DNA of 26,584 nt, taken from a virus. Shown piece by piece: positions 19,956 through 26,584 of the stretch. Location of the stretch: positions 1 through 26,584 of IMG/VR virus record IMGVR_UViG_3300007735_000553. One strand, given 5' to 3'. The translations under genes and the position numbers were made by a program. Each line of letters starts with the position of its first letter. The stretch's first letter is position 1. The notes below the pieces were generated by a model. That model searched no databases, was not told the DNA's origin, and worked only from the letters and a program-made list of their open reading frames with translations.

Positions 19956-21575
19956 TTCAGACATCCGGCGCAAACGACTTGAGGTGTCGCTGATGTCACG
20001 CTCGACGACGTAAGCCCTCAAACCTGTCTGCCCTTGACCTTGGTTGTTGGCGAGGTTGCCCAGGTCCGTACTTTGCGGTGTGCCAAAGATTGGCGGTGGT
20101 GCTGCCTCGCCTCCTGCTGCCGACGATCCTGTTGATGGTGCCGCCCCACCTCCGCCACCTGCCTCCGATCCACCTTGGAACTGCTGCTGACTTATAGCCT
20201 TGACGCGTGCTAATGCTGCTGCCGCCGCTGCCGCTGCTAAGACAAAGTTGAGCGGTGCAGGTGCTGACTTAAACGCCTTCTGTGTTGCGACAATACCGTC
20301 AATGATTGCCGTAGCCATTGACGCCTTCTTGTTAATATCAAAGGCTCTGCGCTGCGCTTTTTCGCTCTTGCCGGCAAACAGCGTCGCCAAGTCCGCAATC
20401 CCCTGGAGTGTCTGCTTCGCCCGGTCCACTCTGCGTTGCTCGCGCATATTCTCAAGATCTTCCTCCGCCTTCTTTTCCGCCATCAGCTCCTTGACGCCTT
20501 TACGCCTTTCGCCGCGGATCTGCATTTCACCAAGGGTGTTGCTCTTGTTTAGCTCATCCCAGTACTTCTGGAAGCCGTCTATCAGCTGCATGTAACCTAC
20601 CTCATGGTCTTTTTTCTGCTGCTCAAACTCACGCCTGCGTTCCTCCAGTCTCCTGGCCCTTGCCGCTGCCTCGGCTGCCTCACGATCAGCAATGCCCTTG
20701 TCGATGATGTTCTGCTCTTCCCTGATCTTAACATTTAGCACTTCAATCTCTTGGCGTGCTGCGTTTTGGTATGTATTCTGCCTCACGCCTTCCGCCTTAA
20801 TAGCATCGTCAAGGTTCTTTTGGATGCTTGCACGCTCCTGCTCATATCTCTTGATCCGGATTGCCGCCAGTTGCTCATCAGTTGTACCGAAAGCTTTCAG
20901 CTTGCGCTCATAGAACTCCAAAGTGCCAACGGTCTCATTGAGCGCCCGCTTAATGTCCTTTTGATTTTCGACTTCATCTTCGGTCTTGCTGCTGAAGAGC
21001 CCCATCGCCTCTGCTGCCAATCCTAATGCTACGACAAAGGCACCGATGCCGGTGGAGACCATTGCAATCCTGAACGCCTTGAGCGCCCCTGTGCTGGTGC
21101 CGACTGCTGCAGTGTATAAGCTTTGCGCCAACGTCATCGCCTTGGTAGTGATGACGCTGTTGCGGTTCAGCAGCTCAGCAACTTGCTGAACACCGGTGAC
21201 CAAAGCGATAGATGCCTGCACCTTCATCATGGTCTTCTGAAGGTCTTCATTCTCATCACCAAACAACGCTGCTGCTCCCTGAGCAATAGCGAAGCCGCCA
21301 GCCATCAGCTGTGCCGCCTGGCCGACAGCAGCAAGCCCCGCTGATCCCGCTTTGCTGTACCTGTCAATGGCCTGCTCGACGCCCTCAATGTCACGCTTCA
21401 GCGATCCCGCTTTGGCGCTCAAATCTTGGAACTCCTTCGTGTTCTGTTTGCCAGCGGCGGCAAGATCCAGGAGCTCCTTCTTCGTCTCGTTGAGTTGCTC
21501 TTCAAGGCTTTTGAACGCAGGCGCAGTGTCGTCCTGCGCGCTGACTTTGATAATTATGTCTTTTTCCGTGCTCAT
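19935..21575 (-). CDS. Tape measure protein
   Basis: The 546-residue protein begins with STEKDIIIKVSAQDDTAPAF and a coiled-coil (22-75), followed by hydrophobic stretches (about 79-105 and 171-194). Then comes a long charged helical region (about 240-400, with many Arg/Glu), a second hydrophobic Ala run near 440-460, a Gly/Ser/Ala/Pro-rich linker and a short conserved end (RAYVVERDISDTSSRLRRM). This is the tape measure design; it sets tail length and is threaded through the tail tube. Using about 0.15 nm per residue, a tail near 80 nm is expected. Confidence 0.88.
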   Translation of the reverse strand: MSTEKDIIIKVSAQDDTAPAFKSLEEQLNETKKELLDLAAAGKQNTKEFQDLSAKAGSLKRDIEGVEQAIDRYSKAGSAGLAAVGQAAQLMAGGFAIAQGAAALFGDENEDLQKTMMKVQASIALVTGVQQVAELLNRNSVITTKAMTLAQSLYTAAVGTSTGALKAFRIAMVSTGIGAFVVALGLAAEAMGLFSSKTEDEVENQKDIKRALNETVGTLEFYERKLKAFGTTDEQLAAIRIKRYEQERASIQKNLDDAIKAEGVRQNTYQNAARQEIEVLNVKIREEQNIIDKGIADREAAEAAARARRLEERRREFEQQKKDHEVGYMQLIDGFQKYWDELNKSNTLGEMQIRGERRKGVKELMAEKKAEEDLENMREQRRVDRAKQTLQGIADLATLFAGKSEKAQRRAFDINKKASMATAIIDGIVATQKAFKSAPAPLNFVLAAAAAAAALARVKAISQQQFQGGSEAGGGGGAAPSTGSSAAGGEAAPPPIFGTPQSTDLGNLANNQGQGQTGLRAYVVERDISDTSSRLRRMSEFATLGA

Positions 21576-23797
21576 GATTCAGGGTTGTCAGGTTCAGTGC
21601 CAGGTTCGTTGGGGTAGTTGCTGTTGGGATCATAGGGCGGCTCCGGTCCATTGTACGGCGCAGATGTCACGCTGCGCGGCACAAATTCCGTGAGGTTGAG
21701 GATCCTGCGAAGCGTCACCCGGCATGGTTTCTTCTGCCCAACAAGGTAGTCGCGGATTTCCAGCAATCGCCAAAGCACGCCTCCGTAGAATATAGGCTTG
21801 CGGAAGTCAAGGGTTGCGATGTCCGTGGTGGTCAACATCATGCTCTGCTCCAGCTGCAACGCCTCCTTGCTCGTGGTCTCCAATATGAAGTTCCACCAGA
21901 ATTGATTGTAGAGGTTGTTGTTCGTGTATGAAATAGTCGATCCCGATGCGTTGCGTGCATTATAGTAGACTTGCCGAGGAATACCAAACGCCAGGTCATT
22001 GGTAGGGTTGTATGGGTTGTTGATGTGGCCAATGTAGGGCAGCGAGCTGACAACCATCGACGATGCCGCCGCCGTGATAAAGTTCCACGGATATGGCGCA
22101 ACCGTTGTGCTCCCGGTGATGTTGGTGAACTGAGCAATGCGGTAGTTGTTTTGCAGCGCCTTAATTGTCCCGCTCGATGGTGAGCCGTCAATCTCAAAGG
22201 TTCGCCCGATTACCTTCTCGCTCGTGAACGCGCCAGGGATGACAGTGGCAGCCTTAAGCTCAATGACATTGTCACCACGGCCGTAGTAGTTGTTGGTGTC
22301 GAAGATGCGCCCGCCGTAGCCTTCAATGGCCAAGGGATAGCTCGCCTTGTATAGGCGGCTGAGGTAGTCGCCTGCATCTTTGTACTTCATGATGATGCGC
22401 CGGTAGGCGTTGGGATCTCCGTTGGTGATTTTCTTCTCGGCGTTTTCGTCAGCCTTCATCGACCAATCCACCGATCCGCTGGAGTAGAAGGTAGTCCACG
22501 GCTCAATGTATATCAGCTTGGGATCATCGGGATCCGGCATGAAGTGTAAGTTGAACATCTTCTGCAGGTCAACGAGCAGGTCGCTCTGCCTGATGTCGCC
22601 AGGTAGCGCCGTGTTCATGTTGATATTCCCCACCGATGCCGGGTTTTCAAGCGCCACCCACGTTATGGTGCTACCAGATGCGATTTGCACGAATGGCGAT
22701 CCTACCTGTTCGTCATAGCGCAGGATCAGGTTGGTGTTGCCGCTGACTGTGATGTTTTCAAATTGTAGACCAACGGTAATCGGGTACGTGCTACTGGTCA
22801 GCTCTGCAAATTGAGAGGCAACGACACTGCTGGCGATGGTGTCATAGATTTGGAAGTCACCACCTGCTGTCCCCTCAACGCTGAGGGTTGCCGTGCTGAT
22901 GCGGATCTGAGCAAAGCAGTTCCACCTGGTGCGAATAGTAGGCGGCACCAACGTGCTTGCCGATGCGACCCAATAGCCGCCGTTGTCAAAGAATGGCGAG
23001 ACGTTGTCGTTGCTGAAATTGACCTTGACGGTTACGGTCTGCGATCCTGTCACGCTGCCGGTAGCCTGAGCATAGACAGTGCTCCCGCTGAGGTTGACAG
23101 CCAAAGTCCCCGCGGCGTATGGCATAACGAGGCGCTTGAAGGCGTCGGAGTTGAAGAACGTCGACTGGTATCGATAACCTGCCTGCGTAAAGATCAAATC
23201 AATCATCTGCTTGATGTAGATGCTTGGCGACAACTCGTAGTATCCCAACGTCAACCGGGCGCTGCTTCGCACGTCAGAATAGCCGGCACTGTCAACCATG
23301 CCATAGACGTAACCACTGCCCAATGCCGCGCCCCAGGTGCTGCTCACCAATGCCGCCGTTGGAGTGTGGTTCATGCCACTCACCCCTGCCGTCTGCGCGA
23401 GCAGGATAGCCTCCGTAGCCTGGAAGAGCGAGACATCCTCGCCAAACAAACCGATTTCATAGGTGACCTCACCGCGTGTCTTGCTCATGGACATCAGCTG
23501 AAGGACGCCGCTGAAGATCTGCACGCCGTCATCCCACAATGCCGCCCGGATCTTCTTATTCGGGGTGAAGCCACCAACAAAAGACTGGATGTTGTAGGCA
23601 AATCCAAAGCATTGGTCATTGGTTGCCGTCGATGGCAGCACAACAGTCTTGCTGAAGGATCCCCTGCGCTTGGTGATGTCCTGGATGTCCGTGATCGTGT
23701 ACGTCATGGCCACGTCAATCTCGCCCATGGTGTCCAACATATAGGGCACTTCGACGTCGCTGTCATTCAGCGGGTATGCAATTAACGTGACGCTCAT
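21572..23797 (-). CDS. Tail tip / baseplate hub protein (741 aa)
   Basis: This large beta-rich protein begins MSVTLIAYPLNDSDVEVPYM and includes TYTITDIQDITKRRGSFSKT (about 33-52), an N-terminal pattern typical of tail-tip proteins in Bacteroidota phages. Later come a carbohydrate-binding-like beta region (260-370, ending near LILRYDEQVGSPFV) and a C-terminal Pro/Asn-rich tail. It lies between the distal tail protein candidate and the tape measure and overlaps both by 4 bases. It would form the hub through which DNA passes or contact the host surface. No lytic motif was seen. Confidence 0.75.
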   Translation of the reverse strand: MSVTLIAYPLNDSDVEVPYMLDTMGEIDVAMTYTITDIQDITKRRGSFSKTVVLPSTATNDQCFGFAYNIQSFVGGFTPNKKIRAALWDDGVQIFSGVLQLMSMSKTRGEVTYEIGLFGEDVSLFQATEAILLAQTAGVSGMNHTPTAALVSSTWGAALGSGYVYGMVDSAGYSDVRSSARLTLGYYELSPSIYIKQMIDLIFTQAGYRYQSTFFNSDAFKRLVMPYAAGTLAVNLSGSTVYAQATGSVTGSQTVTVKVNFSNDNVSPFFDNGGYWVASASTLVPPTIRTRWNCFAQIRISTATLSVEGTAGGDFQIYDTIASSVVASQFAELTSSTYPITVGLQFENITVSGNTNLILRYDEQVGSPFVQIASGSTITWVALENPASVGNINMNTALPGDIRQSDLLVDLQKMFNLHFMPDPDDPKLIYIEPWTTFYSSGSVDWSMKADENAEKKITNGDPNAYRRIIMKYKDAGDYLSRLYKASYPLAIEGYGGRIFDTNNYYGRGDNVIELKAATVIPGAFTSEKVIGRTFEIDGSPSSGTIKALQNNYRIAQFTNITGSTTVAPYPWNFITAAASSMVVSSLPYIGHINNPYNPTNDLAFGIPRQVYYNARNASGSTISYTNNNLYNQFWWNFILETTSKEALQLEQSMMLTTTDIATLDFRKPIFYGGVLWRLLEIRDYLVGQKKPCRVTLRRILNLTEFVPRSVTSAPYNGPEPPYDPNSNYPNEPGTEPDNPES

Positions 23798-24975
23798 AGG
23801 ATGCTATTGCGATAGGCTACCGATATTTCCACCTGAAGCTGCTGCAGCCTGTCGTTGCGCCTGGTGTAGAATTGATAGCTGTTGGTGTTGACGATGCCTT
23901 CGACCAATGCGCCGTCAATCTGCAGCCACACCTGAGCAGAGCGGATCATCTCCATAAGCAGCTCACTCTCCAGGTCCGTCAGCCAGTCGCTGTTTAGGTT
24001 GTAGGTGTAGGTGAACTCCCCTGCCCACTGCTTATCGTAGGTCAGCGTGCCGTAGACATCGGAGTTGGCGCCGTAGATCTGCCTGCTAACCGATGCCTTG
24101 CGCCTGTTCTTCATCGTGAAGAGGTAGGTGTCAATACCTCCATATTGGTTGATGTAATGCACAGGAATCGTGTTGAACTGTGCGCACTCAGCTATGTTGT
24201 ACTGAAACGCAAATCCATAGTCACCAAGCGCAAAGTTATAGCTGAGGATAGAGACACTGCCACCTGACCCTGGGAAGTCCGTCGATCCTGGTAGGCCGTC
24301 ACTTGTCTGCCCCGATGTCAGCGCCTTGAGCTGTGCTGGACCACTGGCAACACGGATGGCATTTGTGCTGCCCGATGGCACCGCAAGCAGGAATGTGCGC
24401 CCGGTAGAATAACGCACTTCAATATTGTCAATGATGGTGTTGCCGCTGACACCCTGGCCGAAGCAACTCCACCCATAGCTATCACTCAACGCCGTGCTGG
24501 GCGATGCACTTATGCGACTTGTTAATCCGTGGTTATCAATCTGCAAAATATTTGTCGGCGGAAAGTATGTGTCGCTATCATAGCCTGCCAAATCAAGCTG
24601 CTCAAGGTTGCCTGCAAAGGTACCTACCCCTGATACCACGGTTGGCGATCCAGTAATGACAACAGGTGTCGTGCCGTACTCCTCGTAGAACTGCAGCCTG
24701 TATCCGCTTGTGAAGCCGTCGTGGTTGACAATACCAGTCTCGCTGAGTGATGGCGCCTGCGGTGCAATAAGCGTCTCCACCACCTTGCTGACATCAAAGA
24801 ATCCGAATTGTGTGTCGGGCAGCTTGTCGCTCTTAAGTCGTGCCAATCGTGTGCCCGCCGTTGTCTCCACATCGCAGACATAGCGGTAGTTGGGTTGATT
24901 CTGATTCGTGCCGTCCACAACATAGAGCATCTTGTTGTATGCCGGCGTCCATCCTGTGTTGCCTGTTACGTTCAT
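23794..24975 (-). CDS. Distal tail structural protein (393 aa)
   Basis: The protein starts MNVTGNTGWTPAYNKMLYVV and reads YRYVCDVETTAGTRLARLKS and FGFFDVSKVVETLI in the first 75 residues, a pattern of Bacteroidota tail proteins upstream of the tail hub. The middle is a Ser/Gly-rich beta region, and the end (FTYTYNLNSDWLTDLESELL, then QLQVEISVAYRNSIL) is alpha-beta. A distal tail or tail-tip role fits both location and pattern. Start and stop overlap the neighbours by 4 bases, so the block is translated as a unit. Confidence 0.7.
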   Translation of the reverse strand: MNVTGNTGWTPAYNKMLYVVDGTNQNQPNYRYVCDVETTAGTRLARLKSDKLPDTQFGFFDVSKVVETLIAPQAPSLSETGIVNHDGFTSGYRLQFYEEYGTTPVVITGSPTVVSGVGTFAGNLEQLDLAGYDSDTYFPPTNILQIDNHGLTSRISASPSTALSDSYGWSCFGQGVSGNTIIDNIEVRYSTGRTFLLAVPSGSTNAIRVASGPAQLKALTSGQTSDGLPGSTDFPGSGGSVSILSYNFALGDYGFAFQYNIAECAQFNTIPVHYINQYGGIDTYLFTMKNRRKASVSRQIYGANSDVYGTLTYDKQWAGEFTYTYNLNSDWLTDLESELLMEMIRSAQVWLQIDGALVEGIVNTNSYQFYTRRNDRLQQLQVEISVAYRNSIL

Positions 24976-25586
24976 ACTGGTTTTTGTAGGCTTATTTGCT
25001 TGTCTATTAGTCCGCTGATCTCAGTGATCAAAGTGTTGACCGCTGGCTCCGTCAATGTGTCCGACATGAAGCGCGTCGCTCTTAACCCCCGGCTGTGTAT
25101 CGCCCTGGAAATCAGAAAGGATAGCGTGCGATTGTTGGCAGCCCTCTCCCTTCCTGGCGCTCCCGCCATCTTAATCCCCTTGAATGCAATCCACTCCTGC
25201 AGTGGCCTCATCGGTGGCCTCTTCCCGCCTTTCTTGTAGCTATATGGCGAATTGGGCGCACGCAATGCACTATCCGCCCCTTTCACCCCTAAGTCTACGA
25301 ACTTCCAGTAACCATCCGCCTCCAAGACAACGGTGAACGCATTATCCGTCAACTCCAACGGCCTGACGTTGATACTTGATGCCAGTTGATTGCTGGCAAT
25401 CGCTTTGGCTTGCCTTAACCGCTGAATTGCTTCGTCTTTGACGTTTTCGAGCCACTCCTTGACCATTTCATAGCCTGGAGGTAAAACACCCTCAGGCGGC
25501 AATAGCGTTGCTCCTATGGCTTCTATTTGCGCCTGCTGGATTGGCTTCATCTTGCCGGGTGTTCCGGCGAAAACATCAAACTGCAT
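24972..25586 (-). CDS. Tail completion-like protein (HK97 gp10-type, 204 aa)
   Basis: The N-terminal half is helical with a MVKEWLENVKDEAIQRLRQ segment. The middle has VVLEADGYWKFVDLGVKGAD followed by SPYSYKKGGKRPPMRPLQEW, similar to gp10-type neck or tail completion proteins, in which a DGYWKF-like strand precedes a basic loop. The end is helical and Leu/Ile-rich. Its start lies 5 bases after a -7 box, so this unit is separate from the chaperone gene upstream. Confidence 0.6.
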   Translation of the reverse strand: MQFDVFAGTPGKMKPIQQAQIEAIGATLLPPEGVLPPGYEMVKEWLENVKDEAIQRLRQAKAIASNQLASSINVRPLELTDNAFTVVLEADGYWKFVDLGVKGADSALRAPNSPYSYKKGGKRPPMRPLQEWIAFKGIKMAGAPGRERAANNRTLSFLISRAIHSRGLRATRFMSDTLTEPAVNTLITEISGLIDKQISLQKPV

Positions 25587-25591
25587 ATGCT

Positions 25592-25599
25592 AAAATATA
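25592..25599 (-). promoter_or_regulatory. Structural-class -7 box AAGGTATATTTT
   Basis: This is the conserved AGGTATATTT, 5 bases before the ATG at 25586. The position of the expected TTTG (25618-25621) reads AAAT, so this is a weaker or activator-dependent site. Confidence 0.55.
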
Positions 25600-25622
25600 C
25601 CTTGCCCGCAAAAGTGTATTTT

Positions 25623-25889
25623 TTACTTGCGCCTGGCTCTCATCTGCTCCTCAGCCATGATGTCCTGGAGCATCTGCGTATAGTTGAGGAACTCCCGCGC
25701 CTTCATGCGGAAGATCTGGTCAAACTTGAGGACGTCGTGATTACTCATCCTCCAGACGACCATCAGCCAGCCGTATTGGGCGAGGATGTTGGTGGCAGGT
25801 CCTGCGTCGTCATCGACTCTATCAAAGAGCCGAGGGTAGCTTGAAAGAAGCGTTCGCCAGTGGTCAAAAAAAAAGCGGCAGCGCCCCAA
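25623..25889 (-). CDS. Frameshift-encoded C-terminal part of the tail assembly chaperone (gpT-like frame)
   Basis: The frame opens without an ATG (its first in-frame start would be TTG), overlaps the upstream chaperone gene by about 127 bases, and continues 81 residues past the T9 run (FDHWRTLLSSYP...) to end in EEQMRARRK. A -1 shift at the T-run joins it to residues 1-165 of the chaperone, giving a 246-residue fusion. This matches the gpG/gpGT pair of lambda, where the longer form binds the tape measure during tail assembly. It should not be read as an independent gene. Confidence 0.7.
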   Translation of the reverse strand: MGRCRFFFDHWRTLLSSYPRLFDRVDDDAGPATNILAQYGWLMVVWRMSNHDVLKFDQIFRMKAREFLNYTQMLQDIMAEEQMRARRK

Positions 25890-26362
25890 ACATCACCGAT
25901 TGTGGCTTCTTCGAGGAATAAATCGGCACGCTCCTGGTGCTTGCTCCCATCGTACTCCTTGCGCCAATGTGTAACCCAGCCGCCCTCACGGCAGAGCGTC
26001 GCCATGATCCTGTGCAGGTTCTGCACGATCGTGGGCTCATCGGTAGCGCCAATAGCCATCAAGTCAATCATCTGCCCCGCGGTCAGCTCATCAGTGAAGA
26101 GCGTGGGGTACCACCATTTACCACCACAACGAAAGCGCCGGTGCCACTTCATGTCAGGCAACTTATTCCAGGCGTCGTTAATTGACCGATACTTGGCGGC
26201 AAGTGTCAGTACTGTCATCTGCCGGGCTTGATCTATTGGGATGTCATCGACGATTGCGACAACGCCGAGCTGCTTGTCCGTCTCACTCAGCACATCCTCC
26301 ATCATGATAGCATAGATGCGCTGGAATTGGCTGATGGTCAAATTGGTCAGTGGTGTGTTCAT
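25763..26362 (-). CDS. Tail assembly chaperone (gpG-like, short form)
   Basis: The 199-residue protein is mostly helical (LTISQFQRIYAIMMEDVL, QARQMTVLTLAAKYRSINDA) with a KWWYPTLFTDELTAGQMIDL segment. Place and style fit the short tail assembly chaperone that lies upstream of the tape measure in siphoviruses. The start overlaps the upstream mutase stop as ATGA. Near residue 163 the frame passes a run of nine Ts (GCT TTT TTT TTG). A -1 slip there leads into the second frame and yields the long form; the unshifted frame adds 34 residues and stops at 25763. Confidence 0.75.
   Translation of the reverse strand: MNTPLTNLTISQFQRIYAIMMEDVLSETDKQLGVVAIVDDIPIDQARQMTVLTLAAKYRSINDAWNKLPDMKWHRRFRCGGKWWYPTLFTDELTAGQMIDLMAIGATDEPTIVQNLHRIMATLCREGGWVTHWRKEYDGSKHQERADLFLEEATIGDVWGAAAFFLTTGERFFQATLGSLIESMTTQDLPPTSSPNTAG
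25866..25874 (-). other. Probable -1 ribosomal frameshift site (T9)
   Basis: The minus strand reads CGC TTTTTTTTT GAC. Frame 0 is GCT-TTT-TTT-TTG; a one-base slip back gives TTT-GAC and enters the frame of the downstream chaperone part. T_TTT_TTT fits the X_XXY_YYZ slippery rule. Confidence 0.7.
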
Positions 26363-26584
26363 AGCTTCTGTGCCAATTTAAGCGCCTCCGCGATTGTGAC
26401 GTCCATGTCCATATACCTATAGGTGCCAAGCCTTCCGGCGAAGGTCACCGATGGCAGACGCTCCGCTATCGCGAGGTATTTATTCAACACCGCCTGATCT
26501 TCGGCTAACCTGACCGGGTAGTACGGTATGTCGCCCCTTTCCCACTCCCTGCTGTACTCTAAGGTCACGATTGTACTGTCGTTA
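26359..26584 (-). CDS. glf: Partial CDS, UDP-galactopyranose mutase C-terminal end
   Basis: The frame is open to the right edge and ends at 26359. The last 75 residues contain EYSREWERGDIPYYPVR and FAGRLGTYRYMDMDVTIAEA, which match the conserved end of UDP-galactopyranose mutase, including the flavin- and substrate-contacting GRLGTYRY(x)DMD block. The enzyme converts UDP-galactopyranose to UDP-galactofuranose using reduced FAD. The stop overlaps the chaperone start as ATGA, so a sugar enzyme is translationally tied to tail assembly genes. The N-terminal Rossmann part lies outside the window. Confidence 0.9.
   Translation of the reverse strand, partial: NDSTIVTLEYSREWERGDIPYYPVRLAEDQAVLNKYLAIAERLPSVTFAGRLGTYRYMDMDVTIAEALKLAQKL

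Noticed and set aside
22811-23785. Long plus-strand frame (324 codons) opposite the tail hub gene
   Set aside because: It lies entirely opposite a well supported minus-strand gene, has an Arg/His/Cys-rich low-quality composition and no leader or promoter, and every other gene is on the minus strand.

Overview
This window looks like part of a tailed, siphovirus-like phage (free or prophage) of a Bacteroidota host. Every convincing gene is on the minus strand, so transcription runs from the right edge to the left. Three things point to the host. First, gaps between genes carry Bacteroidota-type promoter elements: a -7 box TATATTT(G), in the best cases with TTTG exactly 18 bases upstream. Second, Shine-Dalgarno sequences are almost absent. 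Third, many proteins resemble Bacteroidota phage families (BT4734/VapE primase-helicase, DUF6712-like connector, the characteristic tail and portal proteins). No terminase, integrase or tRNA is visible. The longest stretch without a gene (52-297) is shorter than 300 bases.

Layout in transcription order. 26584-19935 is a sugar and tail block: the C-terminal end of a UDP-galactopyranose mutase, a tail assembly chaperone made in two forms by a probable -1 frameshift at a T9 run, a tail-completion-like protein, two large tail-tip proteins and the tape measure. 19920-17177 is the capsid block: XkdF-like protease, scaffold, major capsid protein and a probable tail tube protein, closed by a strong terminator at 17100-17130. 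17083-11575 holds a glycosyltransferase, a DUF1566/Lcl-type display protein, a portal with a long C-terminal extension, a connector and completion proteins. 11569-7678 holds a receptor-binding protein with a LamG-like end and the lysis genes (holin, metallophosphoesterase, amidase endolysin, u-spanin-like protein).

7598-2520 is a tightly packed early operon of small genes behind a promoter with an 18-base A-tract. It includes a putative single-strand annealing protein, an SSB-like protein ending in DLPF and an Ala-rich repeat protein. It ends in a strong terminator that may also be the 3' end of a roughly 90-nt structured RNA. 2499-298 is the VapE-type primase-helicase. 52-297 is an iteron cluster that may be the replication origin, followed by the first 17 codons of a probable helicase.

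The points most worth a second look are: two promoter classes that separate early from structural genes; near-leaderless structural transcripts; an AACCAACC leader before early start codons that also encodes the C-terminus of the upstream gene; a small RNA whose 5' end is complementary to its own terminator loop; a galactofuranose/glycosyltransferase pair inside the virion operon; and a 27-unit hexanucleotide repeat inside a gene. All family names come from reading motifs by eye; no database search was done.
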